A stretch of DNA of 64,000 bases from an uncultured Anaerolineae bacterium (GTDB lineage: Bacteria > Chloroflexota > Anaerolineae > Promineifilales > Promineifilaceae). Position 1 is the stretch's first letter. Each line of letters begins with the position of its first letter. Below the pieces are notes generated by a model. The model was not told the origin of the DNA. It saw only the letters and a program-made list of their open reading frames with translations, and searched no databases. The position numbers and the translations under genes are program-made. Location: positions 1 to 64,000 of the forward strand of contig CALEAD010000012.1 in assembly GCA_937943625.1 (NCBI GenBank), in the 5' to 3' direction. Below, one piece after another: positions 62,689 to 64,000 of the stretch.

Positions 62689-63678
62689 TCAACCCAGCTT
62701 TTCGGCAAAAGCAGGCAGCGCCGGCGCGCCCCCCGTGTGCCAAAACAGCACAGTTTGCCTCCTGGTAAAAGCGCCCCAGCGAATCAGGTCAATCAAACCA
62801 CCCATAGCCCGCCCGGTGTAAACTGGGTCGAGCAAAATCCCTTCCAGTTGCGCTACCATACGCACAGCTTCGCGCTCACTCTCACCCACCACTGCATATC
62901 CCTCGCCCACGTAATCATCATTCACGTTTACCCGGTCGGCCAGAGAAAGCGTGCCCAGTCCCAGGTGCGTGGCCGTAGCCGTCGCCAGCGCCGCCACCTG
63001 CGTATGCAGCGCCTGCGTCTCGGCGGCGACGCTAATGCCCAAAATCTCACCGCGAAAGTCATACACAGTTGCCCCCAGCACCATGCCCGCCTGTGTGCCG
63101 CCACTGCCGCTGGCGACAATAATGAAGTCTATATTCAGGTTTGCCGTTGCTATCTGTGTTTTTAATTCTTCCATAGCCAGCACATAGCCGGTCGCGCCCA
63201 CCACATTAGAGCCGCCCAGGGGAATCTGATAGGGCGTATGTCCCATCGTGCGCAGTTCAGCGCACACCGCGCCCATAAGCGCGACCGTGTCTTGATCGCT
63301 GCTCCAATAGAGGTGTGCTCCCAGGAGTTCATCGAGCAGCAAATTGCCCGTGACTGCAGCGGGAGGATTGCCCTTTAGCACCAGGCTGCACCCCAGGCCA
63401 TAGGCGGCGGCAGCAGCGGCCGTTTGGCGGCAGTGGTTGCTCTGCGCGGCGCCAGTCGTCACCAGGTAGTCACAGCCCTGTGCCAGCGCTTCTGCTACTA
63501 AAAATTCGAGTTTGCGCGCCTTGTTGCCACCCCCGGCCAAACCCGTCTGGTCATCCCGTTTGATGAGCAGCGTGGGGCCGCCCAGGTGCTTGCTTAAGCG
63601 CGCCAACGGCTGGATGGGGGTGGGGAGTTGCGCCAGTGGCACACGTTTAGGGTAGTTGGGCTTTGGTTGGTTGCTCAT
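62689..63678 (-). CDS. PLP-dependent D-cysteine desulfhydrase / ACC deaminase family
   Basis: 329 residues, fold-type II. PLP lysine in GGGNKARKLEFL near 51, preceded by LLIKRDDQTGLAG; AAQSNHCRQTAAAAAAYG near 77; glycine loop GSGGTQAGMVLG near 195; and YTGRAMGGLIDL near 290. D-cysteine desulfhydrase (pyruvate, sulfide, ammonia) is the likelier activity; D-Ser/ACC deaminase cannot be ruled out. ATG 63678 gives the family's N-terminus (KRVPLAQLPTPIQPL); the track's 49 extra residues read through the terminator. First gene of the three-gene operon. Confidence 0.88.
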   Translation of the reverse strand: MSNQPKPNYPKRVPLAQLPTPIQPLARLSKHLGGPTLLIKRDDQTGLAGGGNKARKLEFLVAEALAQGCDYLVTTGAAQSNHCRQTAAAAAAYGLGCSLVLKGNPPAAVTGNLLLDELLGAHLYWSSDQDTVALMGAVCAELRTMGHTPYQIPLGGSNVVGATGYVLAMEELKTQIATANLNIDFIIVASGSGGTQAGMVLGATVYDFRGEILGISVAAETQALHTQVAALATATATHLGLGTLSLADRVNVNDDYVGEGYAVVGESEREAVRMVAQLEGILLDPVYTGRAMGGLIDLIRWGAFTRRQTVLFWHTGGAPALPAFAEKLG

Positions 63679-63724
63679 AGGTTGCTGATTATAGCCGTTT
63701 CGCAAACGGCCGTCAGCTTTGGCA

Positions 63725-63760
63725 ACAAAAAAGCCCCACCGGATGGGGTGGGGCTTTTTT
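63725..63760 (-). terminator. Rho-independent terminator after the pilin gene
   Basis: AAAAAAGCCCCACC and GGTGGGGCTTTTTT around GGATGG; both flanks are A/T runs. It follows the Flp pilin stop by about 22 bases on the minus strand. Confidence 0.9.
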
Positions 63761-63781
63761 ATAGGTTTCTTGTGACTAAAA

Positions 63782-63934
63782 TTAGCCGCCGAGGCCGCTG
63801 GTGATACGGCTGAAGACGTTACCAATCTGCGGGCCGAGCAGCGTGAGGATGGCGATGATGACTATGGCCACAAGCACCAGAACCAGCGCGTACTCTACCA
63901 GACCTTGACCTTGTTCACGATTCAAGAATAACAT
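63782..63934 (-). CDS. Flp/Fap-type pilin (type IVb), missed by the ORF track
   Basis: 50 residues. MLFLNREQGQGLVEYALVLVLVAIVIIAILTLLGPQIGNVF is a complete Flp pilin: short basic leader, G/x cleavage site before LVEYAL with the conserved Glu and Tyr at mature positions 5 and 6 or nearby, a hydrophobic helix, and a short tail ending SGLGG. TGGAGGTCCTAA precedes the ATG. Flp pilins are assembled by the Tad secretion machine, which must be encoded elsewhere. Terminator downstream; the promoter is at the window edge. Confidence 0.92.
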   Translation of the reverse strand: MLFLNREQGQGLVEYALVLVLVAIVIIAILTLLGPQIGNVFSRITSGLGG

Positions 63935-64000
63935 TTAGGACCTCCATAGAATTGAATGAAAAAGTTACGTACTAGTGAATATAGTAATTGGTTAGCCAGG

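Overview
The window is a GC-rich stretch of bacterial chromosome, most likely from a Chloroflexota (Anaerolineae-like, filamentous activated-sludge type). The inference rests on gene content: a paired cdaA/cdaR, a stand-alone TIGR03936/DUF2344 protein, an F420-dependent NADP reductase, Pro/Thr-rich anchored extracytoplasmic proteins, a Flp pilin and a sugar ABC cassette without its own ATPase. There is no rRNA, tRNA, CRISPR array, prophage or intact insertion sequence that I can see.

Layout. 1-6 kb: MBL-fold hydrolase, lipoprotein, slipin, two membrane-anchored coiled-coil proteins. 6-18.5 kb: FHA protein, MEMO-family protein, metH, pgk, anchored DUF4352-like and LysM proteins, dGTPase, a two-TM protein. 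19-26 kb: argF, then a TPR protein-cdaA-cdaR-der run that links c-di-AMP synthesis to a ribosome-assembly GTPase. 26-28.4 kb: a response regulator followed by a decayed accessory patch (C-terminal MBL fragment, MNT nucleotidyltransferase, 52-aa ORF, 5' remnant of the DNA-phosphorothioation gene dndC). 28.5-35.6 kb: glycosyltransferase, 5'-nucleotidase-like enzyme, DUF2344, NAGPA-type lipoprotein, HAD phosphatase and an unlisted 55-aa membrane protein. 35.7-49.6 kb: a LacI-controlled sugar locus (LacI, binding protein, two unusual permeases, HAD phosphatase, FGGY kinase, GH42 beta-galactosidase, galK, galE) consistent with uptake and Leloir-type use of galactosides; galT and the transporter ATPase are not in the window. 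49.7-64 kb: an M50 intramembrane protease fused to two cyclic-nucleotide-binding domains, a small Cys protein, GT2 and GT-C-like membrane proteins, Hsp20, peroxiredoxin, F420 reductase, SsnA-type aminohydrolase, thioredoxin, a three-gene pyridoxal-enzyme/dehydrogenase/zinc-ribbon operon and a Flp pilin cut near the window edge.

The most striking features are not single genes. (1) The palindrome ACGGCCGT, usually as AACGGCCGTT, recurs throughout genes and spacers far above expectation, resembling cyanobacterial HIP1; it leaves T-A-V and N-G-R footprints in the proteins. (2) A dispersed intergenic element (type 1) ends in GGCGGTCATTTTCAAGGGAG, so that its terminus is the Shine-Dalgarno sequence of the next gene; several unrelated genes (argF, dgt, lacI, a permease, bcp and others) carry it just before their start codons, and in the opposite orientation it supplies a TGA stop. 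(3) A second related element (type 2, about 130 bp) sits at transcription-unit borders. (4) TTGGTTGG hairpins, some followed by T-runs, probably act as terminators. Many ORF-track starts are over-extended because they read into these elements; starts were corrected where the ribosome binding site decided it.
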